From: Candidatus Barnesiella excrementigallinarum
Lineage (GTDB): Bacteria > Bacteroidota > Bacteroidia > Bacteroidales > Barnesiellaceae
NCBI GenBank assembly: GCA_019114445.1
Contig: DXFL01000020.1
Span: forward strand, 108,395 to 172,394
Direction of reading: 5' to 3'
Length of the DNA: 64,000 nucleotides
The stretch's first letter is position 1; each line of letters begins with the position of its first letter. Below are positions 26,352 to 38,200 of the stretch, one piece after another. Made by a program: the position numbers and the translations under genes. Under the pieces are notes generated by a model. It made no database searches, was not told the origin of the DNA, and worked only from the letters and a program-made list of their open reading frames with translations.

Positions 26352-28892
26352 ATGAGAAAATTTTTACTTTTTGCATTTATGCAGTTCTGTTTTTGCGGTT
26401 TGTTCGCACAAACCGATGCGTCGACTGCATTGGATTTAGTTCCCGGAACAAATTCTTGTGATGTGACGGGTACAGGTTACATAACGGCTTATTTTAAATA
26501 TACGACTCCTGCTGAAACCGGGCAGTTGCTAACTTTTTCGGCAGCTTCGGGGTCGGGGATATATTTTAATATGTCGAAAGATGGTACGTCTAATACGATG
26601 ATATCGCCTATCAGTTCTTCTTCCGAGAGTACCACTTATCCCGTGAATGCCGGTCAAACGGTATATTTAATGGTAAACGGTTATAATGTGACGCACTTTG
26701 AGTTTACGATGTCGGTCGAGGATGCCGAGCTCGAAGGGGGAGCTACCTGCGACGATCCTATTGTAATTGAAGATGGCGTACGAACCATTATTCCTAACCA
26801 TTATGATGCCTCGGCTAATAGATCGGTTACCTATTTGTCGTATTCTTGTGTTGGGAAAGAAGATGGTCTGTTGGAGATGGTATTCTCCTCTTATGTACAA
26901 AGTGTTCTTGTCAGCGAAGGATGTGACGGTGCTACCACTACGGTATCGACTTCCTATTCCGATGGTTCCTATGCGGGGAAGGTTCAAGTTGAAGGCGGTA
27001 AAGATTATATCTTTGCTGTTACATGGTTATCTCAGGCTCCCATGTTTGGTACATTTACGCTCACACACCCGACCTTAGGAGCTTCGTGCGATATGCCGTT
27101 TGAGGGCGTAGCCGAAGGTAATGTACTGCCCGCCGAGGTAGGTACCTATTGGTATAAATATACTGCATCCACTTCGGGATATGCCAAAGTAGTTTCGGCC
27201 AATGGCCTTCCCGGTGGTAAGGCAAGTGTTTATTCCAGTTGTGGCGCATATAGCGCCGATGCTACTGTCGATGGTTGTATGTTGCTGAGATTCAATGTGT
27301 ATAGCGGTAATTCGTATCTTATATGTATAGAAAAAACCGAGGCAACGGCTACCGAAGAGACCTTCGATATTGAGTGCGCACCCGAATCGGCTGGCGAATC
27401 GTTCTATAATCCTTTGGAAATAGGGGTTGGCGATGTAACGGTATCGGATTATAACGGACGTTATTATTACAAAGTAACAGTTCCCGGCGAGGGCGCTAAG
27501 TTCTTGAAAGTAAATACCGATGCTGAGTTTTTCAGCCCATCGACCAGTGTTTCGATTATGCCGGCAAATAACCAGTATAGTACGTTGGCATCGGGAACGA
27601 ACAGTGCGAAAGCCGAAGTTACAGCAGGAGAGTCCTATATAATTTGCTGGAATCTCGATGAAGATATTAACGGATTTGGCTTTACCGTATCGGTTGAAGA
27701 TATAGCTCCGGGCGAAGTCGCTTCCAATCCTATTCAAGCTGTGGTTGGAACCAATACATTGACCGCCGGGAATGATAAATATTACACCTATACGGCTACG
27801 AAAAACGGTTGGTTGAAGATTACTCCCGAAGATATTCTTGTAACGGTGCAATTCCCCATTGTTTCGGGTTCTTACGTGTCGTATCGCACAGTGGTAAAAG
27901 AGGCTATGTCGACCAAAACCGAAATTAAGACGGGTGAAACATATTTAATTCTCCTCTCGGGAATGCAGTTCGATTCCTCTTTTGAACTCGAAGAGTGTGA
28001 CTATGCCGAAGGTGAGTCGAAAGAGACGGCTATCGTAGTTGTAGGAAATTCGATTGAAATCCCGGAGAAAGCACAAACATTCTGGTACCAGTATACGGCG
28101 CCGCGGGCTGGTATGCTCACGATAAGTGCCAATATAGACTATGTGATGGAAGGATCGTATCAACATCCTTCGGTAGGGGTTTACCGTGTGGGTGATGTAT
28201 ATCCTACTACTATTATCCAGTCGAGTAGTACGGGAACTACGTATGAAGGCTCTTTCTCGGCCGATGAAAATGAGGTATTCTATATAGAGGTTACCATGGT
28301 AACGGTACAGAGTGGAAAGACTGTTCAGTTCGAAATGCGTGACTTCAATCCGGGCGAAGTTAAGGAATATCCTATCGAACTTCAATTGGGAGAAAATACA
28401 ACGGTAGAGGCTTCGCGTCGGAACCCGATTTGGTATTCGGCTTATTTTAACGAAGGAGAGGTTAACATAACTTCAACAGACTATTTTATGATGACCCTGT
28501 ATAAGGCCGATGATGTAAATACCTCGTTGGCTATCTCGAACTATGTGTATGATGGAGGTTATGGATATTATGGTTTGAACTATATGGTTACAGATGCCGG
28601 GTTGTACTTGATGAAAGTTGAACAAGCTTATGAAGGAAAGATAATAAATGTTTCGGCTTCGATTGGCAGTGGAATAGACGATGTAGATGCTGCTTCGAAC
28701 AAAGTGATAACAGGCGCTCAGTCGATAACAGTTATACCTTCGGCACCCGAGGCTTTGGTAGCTATATACGATTTGTCGGGCCGGTTGGTTAAGGCAGCAA
28801 CGATTAGCGAAAGTACCGAAATGTCGGTAGCCGCTGGCTTGTATATTGTAAAAGTTAACGACCAGACTGTTAAAGTAGTGGTTCGTGATTGA
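26352..28892 (+). CDS. Secreted beta-repeat protein with T9SS C-terminal sorting domain
   Basis: An 846-residue exported protein of unknown function. A signal peptide (1-20, ending GLFAQ) is followed by about seven beta-sandwich-like units of 105-120 residues. Each opens with a variant of NPIxxxVGxN, then YYxYTA and a Gly-Leu-hydrophobic strand, as in YWYKYTASTSGYAKV, KYYTYTATKNGWLKI and FWYQYTAPRAGMLTI. The last 80 residues (IYDLSGRLVKAATI, then GLYIVKVNDQTVKV) are a type IX secretion system type A sorting domain. The protein should therefore cross the outer membrane and be attached to the surface or released. It is the first of three adjacent T9SS cargo genes. No catalytic motif is seen; adhesion or glycan binding is a guess. 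Confidence 0.85.
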   Translation: MRKFLLFAFMQFCFCGLFAQTDASTALDLVPGTNSCDVTGTGYITAYFKYTTPAETGQLLTFSAASGSGIYFNMSKDGTSNTMISPISSSSESTTYPVNAGQTVYLMVNGYNVTHFEFTMSVEDAELEGGATCDDPIVIEDGVRTIIPNHYDASANRSVTYLSYSCVGKEDGLLEMVFSSYVQSVLVSEGCDGATTTVSTSYSDGSYAGKVQVEGGKDYIFAVTWLSQAPMFGTFTLTHPTLGASCDMPFEGVAEGNVLPAEVGTYWYKYTASTSGYAKVVSANGLPGGKASVYSSCGAYSADATVDGCMLLRFNVYSGNSYLICIEKTEATATEETFDIECAPESAGESFYNPLEIGVGDVTVSDYNGRYYYKVTVPGEGAKFLKVNTDAEFFSPSTSVSIMPANNQYSTLASGTNSAKAEVTAGESYIICWNLDEDINGFGFTVSVEDIAPGEVASNPIQAVVGTNTLTAGNDKYYTYTATKNGWLKITPEDILVTVQFPIVSGSYVSYRTVVKEAMSTKTEIKTGETYLILLSGMQFDSSFELEECDYAEGESKETAIVVVGNSIEIPEKAQTFWYQYTAPRAGMLTISANIDYVMEGSYQHPSVGVYRVGDVYPTTIIQSSSTGTTYEGSFSADENEVFYIEVTMVTVQSGKTVQFEMRDFNPGEVKEYPIELQLGENTTVEASRRNPIWYSAYFNEGEVNITSTDYFMMTLYKADDVNTSLAISNYVYDGGYGYYGLNYMVTDAGLYLMKVEQAYEGKIINVSASIGSGIDDVDAASNKVITGAQSITVIPSAPEALVAIYDLSGRLVKAATISESTEMSVAAGLYIVKVNDQTVKVVVRD

Positions 28893-28912
28893 GAGATTGT
28901 ATCTATTTGATA

Positions 28913-28949
28913 TCGGTAGAGGCTTGTAAAAGCCTCTTCCGATTTTTTT
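28913..28949 (+). terminator. Rho-independent terminator after the first T9SS cargo gene
   Basis: A 13-base stem (28913-28925 with 28930-28942, one mismatch) closes a GTAA tetraloop and is followed by seven T residues. It ends 23 bases before the M6 protease start, so the two genes are probably not simply co-transcribed. Confidence 0.88.
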
Positions 28950-28972
28950 GTTTAATCAATAATAATAAGTCA

Positions 28973-31900
28973 ATGTCACAGGTAAAGAAATTTATTCCTT
29001 TTGTATTAGGTTTCTTGTTTTGTCTTTCGGGGAATGTCTATGGCGTGAAATCAAACCCGCAGCCAGTTACTGTCGTCCAGCCCGACGGTTCGTCGTTGAC
29101 GATACGTATTCATGGCGATGAGAATTTTCATTACATGACTACCATAGATGGGTTCCTTATTCGAAAGGATAAAGATGGTTTTTTTAAATACGACCGGTTA
29201 GATGCTACGAAAAAAGTTCGTAACCTGTCGTCGCAACGCGTAAGTAATGTGATGGAACGTACTTCTGCCGAGCAACAATTTATCGGTGAGTTAACTCCTG
29301 TACGTAAGCAAATGGATTTACTCATGTCGTTTAATAAAGGTGTTCGTAAAGCTCCTGCACAAATTTTGGATCGTAGCGTTTTGTCGCCTCAGGCAGAAGG
29401 TGATGAAAGTGTGGCTGAAAGCCAATATTTGGTTATTTTGGTCAATTTCAAAGATAAGGCTATGACCTTTTCACAAGAGGATTTTAACATTTGGCTTAAT
29501 GAGCCGGGATATTCGGTAGATGGTGGAACCGGTAGTGTTAAGGACTATTTCCGAGATAACTCTATGGGAAAATTTATTCCCAATTTTGTGGTTTTGGGAC
29601 CTTACACATTGGCACATGAACAAACGTATTATGCCGCTAATGACGAGTCGGAAGGTGGCGATGTGAATCCTCGCGATATGGTTGTCGAAGCTGTTACGAT
29701 GGCCAAAGAGGCGAACCCAGGTATCGATTTTGCCCAATTCGATAACGATGGCGACGGGTATATGGATAATGTAAATATTATTTATGCCGGTTATAGCGAG
29801 GCCAGTACGGGAAATGCCAATGATATGTGGCCTCATTCGTGGGATCTTGACGATCAGGCGTTCGAGATCGATGGTATTATCTGCAACAATTATGGCTGCT
29901 CTGCCGAGCTTGTAGGAGCTTCGGGTGCAAAGATGGACGGTATAGGTACGTTTACACACGAGTTTGGTCATATATTAGGTCTTAAAGATATGTACGACAC
30001 CGACGATTATGTCGACGGCTACGGGATAGACCCGGGAGCATATTGTTTGTACGCGTCGGGTAGTTACAACAACGACAGCCGCACTCCGCCGTGCTTGATG
30101 GCTTTTGAACGTATGCAAATGGGGTGGTGTACGCCTGTTGAGTTGAAGGCTGCCGAGGATGTGGCTTTGAAACCTGTTGCCGAGAATGAAGCCCGTTATA
30201 TAAATTGCCAGCCCGATAGAGCCGCAGGTACAGGTGTTGAGTGGTTCTTGCTCGAAAATCGTCAGCAAACGGGTTGGGATACTTACATACCGGCTCATGG
30301 ACTTTTGATTTATCACTATGATTATACCGACGAGATGGTTGAAAAATATTGGTCGATCAATGGCCCCAATAACAATGCTAAACATCGTTGTATGTATATT
30401 GTTGCGGCCGATGGTGTAGATGATACCAATTCTCGCGCGGGCGATACCTATCCCGGACGTTCGGGTAATACCGAGTTTTCGGCTACCTCTTCACCGGCCG
30501 CTATTGCTTGGAGTGGCGATCCGGTAGATGTAGCTGTAACCAATATTAATGAAATGGGCGGGCTGGTTTATTTCCAAGTAAATGGAGGTGTGATACAACA
30601 GTCGGTGCTTCGTACCGAGGTGCCTACCAATGTACGCGATACCTCGGCCGAGCTTGCGGCAACTGTGGTAAAACAGCTTGGCGAGATTCGTGAAATGGGT
30701 TTCTGTTGGGCTTTGAACGAAGAACCTACACTGGAAAGCGAACATCAGTCTGTGGCTGTTGCCGAAACAATAAGCACTACTATCAACGGGTTGGAACCGG
30801 GCTCACTCTACAATGTGCGGGCCTATATGGTTATGGCCGACGAACAGGTCGTTTATGGAGCTGCAATACCCATCAAGACCGAGTGCAAGTTGATGGAAGC
30901 TCCTTTTATAGGCGATTTTTCTTCGTGGACCAATGGGGAACTTGATTGTTGGACGATTGTGGATAATAATGGCGATGGTACAACTTGGATTTACGACGAG
31001 ACGTCCAATGCCATCTTATACCAGTTCGATTATTGGAACGATGCCGACGATTGGTTGATTTCGAATCGAATGAAAGTCCCCGAAAACGGAGCGTTCTATT
31101 TTGTACGTGGTGTGACCGAGATGACAACGGTCGAGGATCTCGATGTGTATGTTTCGACTCAATCGAAAGATATAGAGGATTTCCATTTGCTTAAACGATT
31201 CTCTTTTGCCGATGGGTTCTCCGAAACAGTGGTTGAGGAAGTGGATTTGAAAGAGTATGCCGGGAAAGAGATTTATTTGGCATTTGTATGCAAGTCGAAG
31301 AAACTCCAAAACAATCTTTGGTTGTTTGAATATTATTTTACGGAACAGTTGGAGACACCCCGGATTACGAATTTCTCAGGTAATGGGTCGAGTTTGCACG
31401 TGGAGTGGACATCGGTTCCCAAAGCCACAAACTATTATGTAGAATTTGGGGAAGTTACCGATGAGGTATTTAATAACACGATATTTGTACCATTGAGCGA
31501 TATAGAAACTATTACTGGCAATGTAGATGTACGAGCCGGTTCGTTGTCGTTCTATGGGAATGGTGTTGTCGAAACGCGCGATTATCCCGATGGGATAACC
31601 AACTGCCTCTTTTACCTTACATCGGGAGGTCCATTGGGTACCAGCACTTTGAAAATCGAAGGAACTGCCGATGGAACTACTTGGGAACAATTGGGAGCCG
31701 TTACTACCATTTCGTCGGTAGATACCGATGGCACGGAAAAACTTTTGGAAAATTTCGTTAAGGATAAGAAATATCGCCGATTGCGCTTTACTTGTAATTT
31801 CGGTGGACGCGTAGTAAATATAAAATATCTTACCTTGTCGTATAACGACGGTTATGTGTGGGATATGCTTGCCGAGGGTTCTGTGGGGAACGTTACATCG

Positions 31901-32266
31901 GTGGATATTGATGAAACTACGCCCGGTGAATTTTTGAAAGGCAAAAAGTATGTAGTGCGGGTAACGGCCGGTGATGGATCGTTATTCTATAATTCTTCGG
32001 CTCCCGTTTATTATGCAAGTCCTTCGGGAATAAATGAGGTTCAAAATGCTCCTGTCGAAATAAAATACGAAGGGGGCTATGTGATTTTGACCGGGTTGCA
32101 AGCCGAAGACCGGGTAACTTGTGCTACGGCAACAGGTACCCTTTTGTTTGCCGGAGAATCGAATCAAGGAACTTGCCGTTTTGCCGTGAATGGATATAAA
32201 GGCGTGATTCTTGTGAGTGTGGCTGGCAATTGTGGAAATGAGATTTTCAAACTGATAGTAAAATAA
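28973..32266 (+). CDS. Secreted M6-family metalloprotease with T9SS-like C-terminal tail
   Basis: A 1097-residue exported zinc protease. After the signal peptide (1-24, ending NVYG) comes a propeptide with DGFLIRKDKDGFFKY. The catalytic domain carries HEFGHILGLKD (His329, Glu330, His333, Asp339), the zincin motif of InhA-type M6 enzymes. A calcium-loop-like DNDGDGYMDN starts at 257. An FN3-like domain follows (about 545-640), then a cleaved-adhesin/jelly-roll domain (about 645-790), a discoidin-like region, and a C-terminal 75 residues resembling a T9SS sorting domain, less canonical than its neighbours. An upstream in-frame ATG at 28889 is rejected because it lies in the terminator region and gives no signal peptide. 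Likely targets are host or dietary proteins. Confidence 0.9.
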   Translation: MSQVKKFIPFVLGFLFCLSGNVYGVKSNPQPVTVVQPDGSSLTIRIHGDENFHYMTTIDGFLIRKDKDGFFKYDRLDATKKVRNLSSQRVSNVMERTSAEQQFIGELTPVRKQMDLLMSFNKGVRKAPAQILDRSVLSPQAEGDESVAESQYLVILVNFKDKAMTFSQEDFNIWLNEPGYSVDGGTGSVKDYFRDNSMGKFIPNFVVLGPYTLAHEQTYYAANDESEGGDVNPRDMVVEAVTMAKEANPGIDFAQFDNDGDGYMDNVNIIYAGYSEASTGNANDMWPHSWDLDDQAFEIDGIICNNYGCSAELVGASGAKMDGIGTFTHEFGHILGLKDMYDTDDYVDGYGIDPGAYCLYASGSYNNDSRTPPCLMAFERMQMGWCTPVELKAAEDVALKPVAENEARYINCQPDRAAGTGVEWFLLENRQQTGWDTYIPAHGLLIYHYDYTDEMVEKYWSINGPNNNAKHRCMYIVAADGVDDTNSRAGDTYPGRSGNTEFSATSSPAAIAWSGDPVDVAVTNINEMGGLVYFQVNGGVIQQSVLRTEVPTNVRDTSAELAATVVKQLGEIREMGFCWALNEEPTLESEHQSVAVAETISTTINGLEPGSLYNVRAYMVMADEQVVYGAAIPIKTECKLMEAPFIGDFSSWTNGELDCWTIVDNNGDGTTWIYDETSNAILYQFDYWNDADDWLISNRMKVPENGAFYFVRGVTEMTTVEDLDVYVSTQSKDIEDFHLLKRFSFADGFSETVVEEVDLKEYAGKEIYLAFVCKSKKLQNNLWLFEYYFTEQLETPRITNFSGNGSSLHVEWTSVPKATNYYVEFGEVTDEVFNNTIFVPLSDIETITGNVDVRAGSLSFYGNGVVETRDYPDGITNCLFYLTSGGPLGTSTLKIEGTADGTTWEQLGAVTTISSVDTDGTEKLLENFVKDKKYRRLRFTCNFGGRVVNIKYLTLSYNDGYVWDMLAEGSVGNVTSVDIDETTPGEFLKGKKYVVRVTAGDGSLFYNSSAPVYYASPSGINEVQNAPVEIKYEGGYVILTGLQAEDRVTCATATGTLLFAGESNQGTCRFAVNGYKGVILVSVAGNCGNEIFKLIVK

Positions 32267-32280
32267 TTATTGATTTATAA

Positions 32281-35200
32281 ATGATGAAACGTATTGGATA
32301 TTTTCTTTTGGCATTGATGTCGGTGGCTACTATCGGTTTGTTGGCCAATGACAGTGTGGAAAAAGTAAAACCCAAATTTATTGCTCCGCCGCCTGCCGCC
32401 CAATATTGGGAGGCTCCTGTCCGTCAATCGCTTTCGGGGACTGACGATGGTATCCCCGATGGCCTTCATGTGGTTGGAATCGATAATAAAATGGTTACGC
32501 TTCAATGGAATAATCCAGAGCCTATGGACGGATATTTCGATGATTTTGAAGGGCATTCCGACTTTGTGATCAATTCACCCGGTTCGGTAGGGTGGGATTA
32601 TCTCGATATAGATAATGCAAATACCTATACATGGTCGGCAACCTCGTTCCCCAATCAAGGGGCTAAAATGTCGTTTATTGTTTTTAATGTGGCAGAGACT
32701 TCGCCATCGGTAGCCGATTATCTCGATGTCAAGCCTTATTCGGGGAATAAAATGTTGGTAGCATTCTCGTCCCTCGATATGCCTAACAACGATTATATTA
32801 TTTCCCCTGAATTGAGTTTTACAGAAGATTTTCAGGTGAGTTTCCGCGCCCGCAGTTATACCAATAAGTATGGATTGGAGCGTATTCGTGTGGGATATTC
32901 TACGACCGGGAAACGGGCTTCGGACTTTGTTTGGGTGTCGGAAGGCGATTATGAAGAAGTGCCTGCTGCATGGACGTTGAAAAGCTATTCCATTCCCAAA
33001 GAGGCCAAGTATGTGACGGTAAATTGTGTTTCGGACGAGGCTTTTATGTTGTTTATCGACGACCTGTTTGTGGGGTCTAATTGGGTGCGTCCGCGAGCAA
33101 ATGCCGCCCGTAAACTGGTCGGTTTTAATTTGTACCGTAATTCTACAAAGGTCAATACCGAGTTGCTTACCGAGATGGTATATACCGATGAGGTACCCGA
33201 TTACGGCGATTATACCTATTCGGTAACGGCTGTTTATTCCGATGAGAGCGAATCGGCTTATTCCGAAATGCTTGCTGTGAATGTTCCCGATATTCGTTTG
33301 CTTCCCTTTGAAGATGATTTCAGTTCATGGGTTCTTGACGAAGACAAGTGGTCTACTCCTGTTGATGAGAAAGGGAATCCCAGCAAATGGGATATAGATT
33401 ATTATACATATGGATTGGTCGATCCATGTGCCGCTTATCAGTATTCTTCGCTTGTTAACTATTCTCAATCGCTTATTACCAGAGAGTTACATACGACAAA
33501 TCGGAGCAATACCTATTTGCGTTTCGATTTGCGTATGTTGAATTATGAGAGTGAAACGGGCGATACCCTTTCGGTAGAGGTGTCGTGTGACAATAATGTA
33601 TGGTTGGAGGTAGGAACCTTTTTGAATGATGAGGGTACTTATTCGTGGCGACAAGAGTTGTTGAATCTGAGTCCGTATCTTACCGATGATCTTTTCAGAA
33701 TACGATTCCGGGCACACGGAGCTGATGCTCGTTATATCGATTATTGGTATGTAGACGATGTGAAGGTATGGAATCCTCAGTGGACGACGGCCCAACTGAC
33801 CGTAGAAACAGGTGGGGCTCCGTTTGCCAATTGCCCGGTATTGATAACCGGAGAGAAAGGTTGCCGCCAAGAGGTGGTATCGGGCAGTGATGGTGTTATT
33901 TCATTCTCTCAGATAGAGATCGATAATTATACGGTGAGCGTCGATGTGGTAGGATATAACATTTATAAAGGAGAGTGGAACGTATCGGCTTCGGGTACCA
34001 ATAACCATACGATAACGGTTACTCGGCCCAATCTTTCCCTTTCGACAATCAATTTGCAAGACGACCTTGCCGTGGAAGAGAAAGCCAATCACACCGTAAC
34101 GATTACGAACTCTGGCGACGGAGAGGCTTTATGGCGGTTGCAGCAAGAGCCTGCTGTCGGTTCGGGCGACATTTCGAATCGTTTCAATCTTCAACAGAGT
34201 TTCAATGCTTCGGGCGATCTCCAATCGGCCGTGGTGTTTGATGGCGAATATTTTTATACATCGTCGTGGTATAATATAGGTAAGTTCTATAAGTACGACC
34301 GTAATGGCGAGTTTATCGAAGAGTTTGAGGTAGAAGGTATGTATTATAAACTCGACGATATGGCATTTGACGGTACTTACTTCTATGGTAGTGACGATAA
34401 AAATTTTATTTATCAACTCGACTTGCGAAATAAACGCTTGGTCAAGACCATTACCATAGTCGATGAGCCGAATATTAACATAGCGCATATTGCTTATGAC
34501 CCGCGGACCGATGAGTTTTGGGCTGGTGCTTCTAATACGATATGCCGTATTAACCGTGAGGGACACATTACCGTAGCTTTGCATAACATTTCGGACACAG
34601 AGGATTTAGATGTTTATGGTTCGGCTTACGATAACATTACTCCCGGCGGTCCTTACTTGTGGTTTAGCCATGAGGAGATGAGTTACAACGGTGTCGACTA
34701 TATTGTCCTCAGACAGTATAACTTGAATACTCGTAGGCTTACTACTGTGAAACACGAAGTCACAGATTTGCCCGATTATCAGCATATATATATGACTTAT
34801 GGAGCCGGTATAGAAGCGACTACCAGCCTTGTAGACGGAACGCTTTCGCTCGTAGGTATTATGGAGCAGTCGCCAGCTCGTATATATGTATACGAATTGT
34901 GCCGGGTAGACGAATGGCTCTCTTATTCACCAAAGGTGGGTGTGCTTCAACCGGGAGAAAGTCAAGAGATTACCGTCTCTTACGATGCCCGTAATGGTGT
35001 GCTGGGCGAAAGTTACAGTACCGACCTTAAAGTGTATAGCATACCCGAACTGGATGCCGATTGCAGCATGGAGGTGGGTTACAATGTGTCGAGTGTGTGT
35101 GCGACACCGCGTCCTATTGGCCTGACAGCGGCTTGTGTCGATGACGTCAATGTAAGCCTCGCTTGGGAGAATAACGAGTCGGCCTCGACACCTTCGGGAT

Positions 35201-38200
35201 ATTACGTCTACCGTGATGGTGTGAAGCTCAACGCCGAGCCTGTCGAGGAACTCACCTATTTGGATTGCAATGTTATTCGGGGCGGATATTACTATTCGGT
35301 TACGGCATTGTATGGCGACCAAGAGAGTAACCCCTCAGATTCGGTCTATGTCGATATGCTTGTGGGAGCTCCTTATTTTGTGCCCACTGACCTCTCGGCG
35401 ATCGTCGAGAAAAACAAAACTGTAACTCTTTCTTGGGAAAAACCGGGAACTGTTCGGCAAAACGAGGCTATCCTTCGATACGACAACGGAGCTTTTAGCT
35501 CGGGCGTAGGTTTGACCGATGGAGGTTTCTTCTTTGTCGGTGTAAAATGGAGTTTGGACGATTTGGTTGAATATCGGGGTATGAGTATCGATAAGGTAGG
35601 TCTTTATGTGAATGATATTTGTACGGCTTTGTCGTTGAGAATTTATCAGGATGGTAAATCTATCAAGACACAAACGGTAAATCTTGCGAATATCCGGTAC
35701 GGAGAGTTTAATACGATCGAATTGAATTCGCCGGTGACCATAGAACGGGGACACGAGTATATGGTTGCGTTCCTTGTCTACCATGATGCTGGGGTATTAC
35801 CTATCGGTATGGACGATGGTACGGCTGTTGAAGGCATGAGTAATGTTATTTCGACCGATGGAATAAACTGGACTACTTGCCGTCGTATGAGTTGTGGAAC
35901 CGGTAACCTGAATATTATGGCTCATTTTGCCCCTGCCGAATCGGATGAAGAGGCTCCTGTTGGATATGACGTCTATCGTGACGGATCAAAAATTAATGCC
36001 GAGTTGGTTGCCGATACTTTCTATGTCGATGAGGTAACGGAACCAGGAGTACATGCTTATGCGGTAAAATCGGTTTATGCTTCGGGTGGGGTTTCAGATC
36101 TTTCGTCCGAGTCGCGTGTTGAAATCATAGAGTTAGGTGAACCGATGGCCCCGTCGCAAATCAATGCCGATGTAGAGCTTAACAGTAATGTCCGTCTGCG
36201 TTGGAATTATCCGGTAGAAGGAGATATGAAATTCCCTGTCGATTTAAATACGTTTAAAGTGACTACCAAAGCCGGTTATCCTGAGTATGTAAGTCAGTTC
36301 AGAGTATATAAGCCTAACGAATTGGCGGTTGCCTCTGATGGTGAATATATTTATTCTTCGTTGTATACGACTTCGGGCGGAATCAACAAATATTCGTTCG
36401 ATGGCGAGTATATCGAAACCATTGTTATCGATGGCATCGACGACGGTATATGGGGCCTTGCATACGACGGGGAATATTTCTATGCAACTACTTTGGAATC
36501 TTATATCTACAAAATAGATATGGAGAGACATTCGCTTGTAGAGACCTTGACCATCTCGGAAATTGCCCGGCACATTGCCTATATCCCCGAACTCGATAAC
36601 GGTCGTGGCGGCTTTGAGGTTGGAGACTGGGAGTCGAGTATTTTTGTAAACAAGCGGGGTGGAAAACTGGCCACCGGTCCGGTATACAAAGGTGCTGCCG
36701 GTACGGCCTATTTCAACGGTGTAATCTATGCATTTGAGCAAGGTTACGAGAATCCCTATGTATTGGTCCTTTACGATATCGATACCAACGAGATTATTAC
36801 CACCTATGATTTGGGTGAATATGCAGAGTTGGGAGCCGGTGTAGGTATGGGAGCCGGAGGCCTGTCGGTAGTAGAACTCCCCAACGGATTGACATTCTTG
36901 GCTCTTTTGTTGCAAGATCCTACCATTACAAGCCGCATTATCTTCTTGGATCCCGGATGCCTCAAAGGAGTAGAGGGTTATAATGTGTATTGCAACGGCA
37001 GCAAGGTGAATGAGGAGTTGCTCGACCATCGTGCGTTCGAAACCGTGCTGACAGAGCCGGGCGAGTATAAGTATGCTGTACAGACAGTTTATATCGATGG
37101 TTCGGTATCGCCTCTTTCGTCTGAGGTAACGGTGAATATCGACGAGTCGGGTGAGAGTGTCGTACCTACCGATGTGAAAGCAGTACCCGCAACCTGCGGT
37201 TACAATGTGAACCTTTCGTTTGTCGATCCGGCAACCACCATAGCGGGCATTTATGAGAGTGCCGAAGATATGACTGTGGACGAATCGTTTGTTCACACTG
37301 GCTGGACCAACCAAAATGGATTGTGGAAAGTCTCGGCGGCTACGGCTTATCAGGGCGAACAATCACTTACGACCGGAGTTTCTGATGATGCGATGCTTAT
37401 TATTCCGATAGAGAATAATGGCAATACCGATAAGTACTTCTCATTTGTGGCTCGCAATGCCGATGACCAAAAGGGAACAGGCCGTATTGTCGTTTACACT
37501 TCGACCGAAGAGGATGCTTCGACCGAGGATTTCATTCAGTACTCCTCGATTTCCACGACCGAGGCTTGGCAGAAATCGAAATTTACTCTTCCTGCATCAG
37601 TACGTTATGTGGCTCTTAAACATGTAGCTGGAGATCCGGTACAGTATATCGACGCTATATCGATATGCGATGAAGATCCCGAGAAGATATACGGCTACTA
37701 TGTGTATCGCGATGGCGTGCAACTTAATTCGGAGGCTGTGACATCGGTAAGTTACACCGATTATAACCTCCTCCCCGGTACCTACAAGTATCAGGTAAGC
37801 GCGCTCTATAAGAGCTCGGCAGTGAGCGAACTTTCGTCGGAGGTTGTTGTCAATCTCGATTATAGCAACAATTTCCAAGCTCCGGGACAACTTTCTGTCG
37901 AACAAATGGACGAGGGTGTACGTCTCCAATGGGGTGCTCCTGCATTGGGCGATGCCGTAAGTCTCAAATGGCATAGCGGTACTGTACACGATGCGGCCGG
38001 CCTTCCCAGCGGAGGTGAATATTTTGCCGGTGTACAATGGACTGGCGAACAATTAAAGGCCTATGAACATTTGTCTCTTTCGGAGGTCGAAGTTTATGTG
38101 AACCAAGTACCCGATCAGATGTTCCTCCTTGTTTATGAAGGTACCGATTTGGTGCGTATGCAGTATGTGCCTACAATTAAACAATACAGTTTCAATACGA

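Noticed and set aside
28889..28972. Longer N terminus for the M6 protease
   Set aside because: It runs through a strong terminator and would destroy the signal peptide.
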